Shown here piece after piece: positions 62,333-64,000 of a DNA stretch of 64,000 bases; position 1 is the first letter of the stretch, and every line of letters begins with the position of its first letter. This stretch comes from Muribaculaceae bacterium (lineage in GTDB: Bacteria; Bacteroidota; Bacteroidia; Bacteroidales; Muribaculaceae). The DNA lies in NCBI GenBank assembly GCA_023667285.1, contig JAMPAK010000001.1:1236846-1300845 (forward strand), written 5' to 3'. The notes under the pieces are model-generated. The model was not told the origin of the DNA and did not search any database. It worked only from the letters and a program-made list of their open reading frames with translations. The position numbers and the translations under genes were made by a program.

Positions 62333-63484
62333 TTAGACCTTCATTTCAAATTCGCGGACGGCGATGAGAATCTCCTTGTCTGCCTCAGTCAGTTCGACAT
62401 GGCGTCGTGCCATCATGCGCGAGGCCGTATCAAACATTCTCATAATATCAACCTCCTTCATGCCTGCGGTTGTCCCTTCATGGAATGACGGGATGAAAGT
62501 TCTGGGGAAACCGGCTCCATAGAAATTCACTCCGACACCGACAACCGTGGCAGTGTTGAACATGGTATTGATTCCTGCTTTGGAATGGTCTCCCATTATG
62601 AGGCCGCAGAACTGCAGGTTTGTCTTCTCAAAACGGCTGGTGGCATAACTCCAGAGTCTCACCGGGCCATAAGTGTTTTTGAGATTCGAGGCTGTGCAGC
62701 CCGCTCCGAGATTACACCATTCGCCTATCACTGCATTACCGAGAAATCCATCGTGAGCCTTGTTGGAATATCCGGTCATCACAACATTGTTAAGCTCGCC
62801 TCCAACCTTGCAGTAAGGGCCAAGTGTAGTTGCTCCATAAATCTTTCCACCCATATTTACCACAGAGTGACTACACATGGCGATGGGGCCGCGCAGGCAG
62901 GCTCCCTCCATCACCTCTGCGTCCCTGCCTATATAGACTGGCCCGTTTGTGACATTTATATTGGCACACTCAACCTTAGCGCCCTCCTCAATGAAAAGCA
63001 TCGAAGAGTCACCTATGAGGCGGCAGGTGCCATTTAGAGGAGCGGATTTGCGGCCTGAGGTCAGCACCTTGAAATCAGCCTTGATAGCCTCACCATTCTT
63101 CAGGAAAATATCTGTGATATCGTGAAACGAAAGAACTTCTTTGTCATACTTTACTGCCTTATCAGGGAGTCCTCTGAAGCCTAGCAACTCACCATCGAGA
63201 CTCTGCAGACTCTCATCCATATCCAAAGCGAGAAGTGCATTGACAAGAGAGTCATCAGGACACACATGCCCGGCAATGTAGAGAGTATCGTCTGTAATGA
63301 CAGCAGGATATTTCTCTGAGAGATAGTCCTGAGTCTGAAATGACAATTGGCTCTCTATAGCCTTCTGCCACTTTTCGGCCATGGTCATTATGCCAAATCT
63401 CATACAGCCCACAGGGCGAGTGAATGTGAGGGGCAACATGCGGCCTCTCACCTTATCATCATCGAAAAGTATAATATTCTTCAT
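62333..63484 (-). CDS. GlmU-like putative sugar nucleotidyltransferase
   Basis: The 383-residue product has an N-terminal Rossmann-like region (NIILFDDDKVRGRMLPLTFT) and a C-terminal left-handed beta-helix of hexapeptide repeats (INVTNGPVYIGRDAEVMEGA, VIGEWCNLGAGCTASNL). This matches the Bacteroidales family annotated as GlmU-like or putative sugar nucleotidyl transferase. It probably transfers a nucleotide to, or acetylates, a sugar phosphate; the substrate is unknown. The expected GxGTRMxP loop is replaced by KVRGRMLPLT, which retains an RMxP-like pattern. Its own promoter lies 23 bases upstream. Confidence 0.85.
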   Translation of the reverse strand: MKNIILFDDDKVRGRMLPLTFTRPVGCMRFGIMTMAEKWQKAIESQLSFQTQDYLSEKYPAVITDDTLYIAGHVCPDDSLVNALLALDMDESLQSLDGELLGFRGLPDKAVKYDKEVLSFHDITDIFLKNGEAIKADFKVLTSGRKSAPLNGTCRLIGDSSMLFIEEGAKVECANINVTNGPVYIGRDAEVMEGACLRGPIAMCSHSVVNMGGKIYGATTLGPYCKVGGELNNVVMTGYSNKAHDGFLGNAVIGEWCNLGAGCTASNLKNTYGPVRLWSYATSRFEKTNLQFCGLIMGDHSKAGINTMFNTATVVGVGVNFYGAGFPRTFIPSFHEGTTAGMKEVDIMRMFDTASRMMARRHVELTEADKEILIAVREFEMKV

Positions 63485-63507
63485 CGTTAATGTGTTTTGT
63501 CAATATG

Positions 63508-63537
63508 CAAAAATAGTGAAATATTCCCAAATTACAA
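63508..63537 (-). promoter_or_regulatory. Promoter of the GlmU-like/aminotransferase operon
   Basis: Minus strand: TTG (63537-63535), 19 bases, TATTTTTG (63515-63508). The ATG at 63484 is 23 bases further. Confidence 0.7.
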
Positions 63538-63615
63538 CTATCGACCCATCTAAAAACCCAAAATGTGAAAATGTTCACGCTAAACTGTTAAACAAATTTA
63601 ATTTGCTTAAAATAT

Positions 63616-63647
63616 TTTGCCATATTGTCAGATATGCAGTAAATTTG
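63616..63647 (+). promoter_or_regulatory. Strong promoter at the right end
   Basis: TTTG (63616-63619), 20 bases, TAAATTTG (63640-63647). It drives the structured, gene-free sequence at the end of the window. Confidence 0.75.
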
Positions 63648-63653
63648 TAATCG

Positions 63654-63918
63654 GAAAGAAAGCACCATAGTTGTTCATACCCTTTGGACAGAGTAAGGAT
63701 TTTTTACGCATTAAATCAGATTTGGACTAAGGACTAAAGGCAGCTACTTCCTTCCGCCGTCGTGATGACGTCAGACTCGAAGTAAAAATGGTGTAGTGTA
63801 AGTATGATATAATCTCTACTATTTGGATGATATAGTTCCGAGTAACTATCGAATCGCAAAATGCCTTATGGCTTTAGTCCGATGCCCCTTGATGAAAGGT
63901 GCCGCGGACATTTTTTTG
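63654..63918 (+). ncRNA. Candidate structured RNA or leader with terminator/attenuator
   Basis: The 265 bases between the promoter and a terminator-like element (GTCCG 63877-63881 pairing with CGGAC 63905-63909, then a T run 63911-63917) have no convincing reading frame. GGACTAAAGG (63731-63740) can pair with GCTTTAGTCC (63871-63880), closing a domain that contains a TACTTC/GAAGTA hairpin with an inner CGTC/GACG. TTGTTCATAC occurs both at 63671 and 63916. It is either a small RNA or the 5' leader of a gene beyond the window. Confidence 0.5.
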
Positions 63919-64000
63919 TTCATACGGTTTAAACTCTAGCCTATATAACATAGCGAGTATAGGTGGTGTCAGACTCAGTCGATAACGCCAGAGGTAGATA

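Overview
The window is a stretch of chromosome from a member of the Bacteroidota, most probably order Bacteroidales and a gut lineage such as Muribaculaceae. The signs are: promoters of the TTTG-N19/20-TAnnTTTG type, which is specific to the Bacteroidota primary sigma factor; the bL28-bL33-DUF4295 trio; an exbB-exbD-exbD-tonB operon; a complete nqrABCDEF operon; an Mfa/Fim-type lipoprotein fimbria operon; a BspA-type leucine-rich surface protein; and many lipoproteins with acidic residues after the lipobox cysteine. The family-level placement is inference.

Layout. Positions 2-6607 (+) hold a compact accessory cassette: a coiled-coil protein ending in a zinc ribbon (cut by the window edge), a single-span membrane protein with Sel1 repeats, an exported small protein, a second zinc-ribbon protein, and an 825-residue cytosolic protein that joins a coiled coil, a HEPN-like helical segment and a caspase/gingipain-like (clan CD) peptidase domain. 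A bidirectional terminator separates it from a minus-strand pair: an orphan adenylation enzyme with damaged catalytic motifs and a single-chain ABC ATPase-DUF4435 (TOPRIM-like) protein that resembles a fused AriA-AriB (PARIS) defence protein. A PAP2 phosphatase with a barrel-like tail, an AraC regulator, clpB and two small envelope proteins follow.

Positions 16090-26784 (-) are a fimbria operon, read DUF3575, DUF3868, Mfa1-like stalk, Mfa2-like anchor, an accessory lipoprotein and a large tip-like lipoprotein. It has a leader of about 360 nt and a hairpin after the stalk gene. Positions 27358-36019 (-) carry a TPR lipoprotein, thioredoxin, dnaE, truA and speA. Positions 36400-38315 (+) are a BlaI/M56 (BlaR1-like) pair in which the sensor is fused to TonB C-terminal and plug-like domains. 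An ABC-F protein, a BspA-like LRR protein and an acyl-ACP thioesterase follow on the minus strand, then tRNA-Pro(TGG), rubrerythrin, a long-hairpin RNA element and an Fn3 lipoprotein.

Positions 46376-52236 (-) encode the sodium-pumping NADH:quinone reductase, facing away from the exbB-exbD-exbD-tonB operon (52720-55974), so ion pumping at the inner membrane lies beside the machinery that passes ion-motive energy to the outer membrane. tsaD-cinA-pectinesterase-like, rpmB-rpmG-DUF4295, a probable small RNA gene with an operator-like inverted repeat, an aminotransferase and a GlmU-like protein complete the coding part. The last 350 bases hold a strong promoter, a structured sequence and a terminator without a recognisable gene.

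The best candidates for an undescribed system are the peptidase/zinc-ribbon/Sel1 cassette at the left end and, next to it, the PARIS-like protein. Three genes have promoters placed so close to the start codon that their mRNAs should be nearly leaderless.
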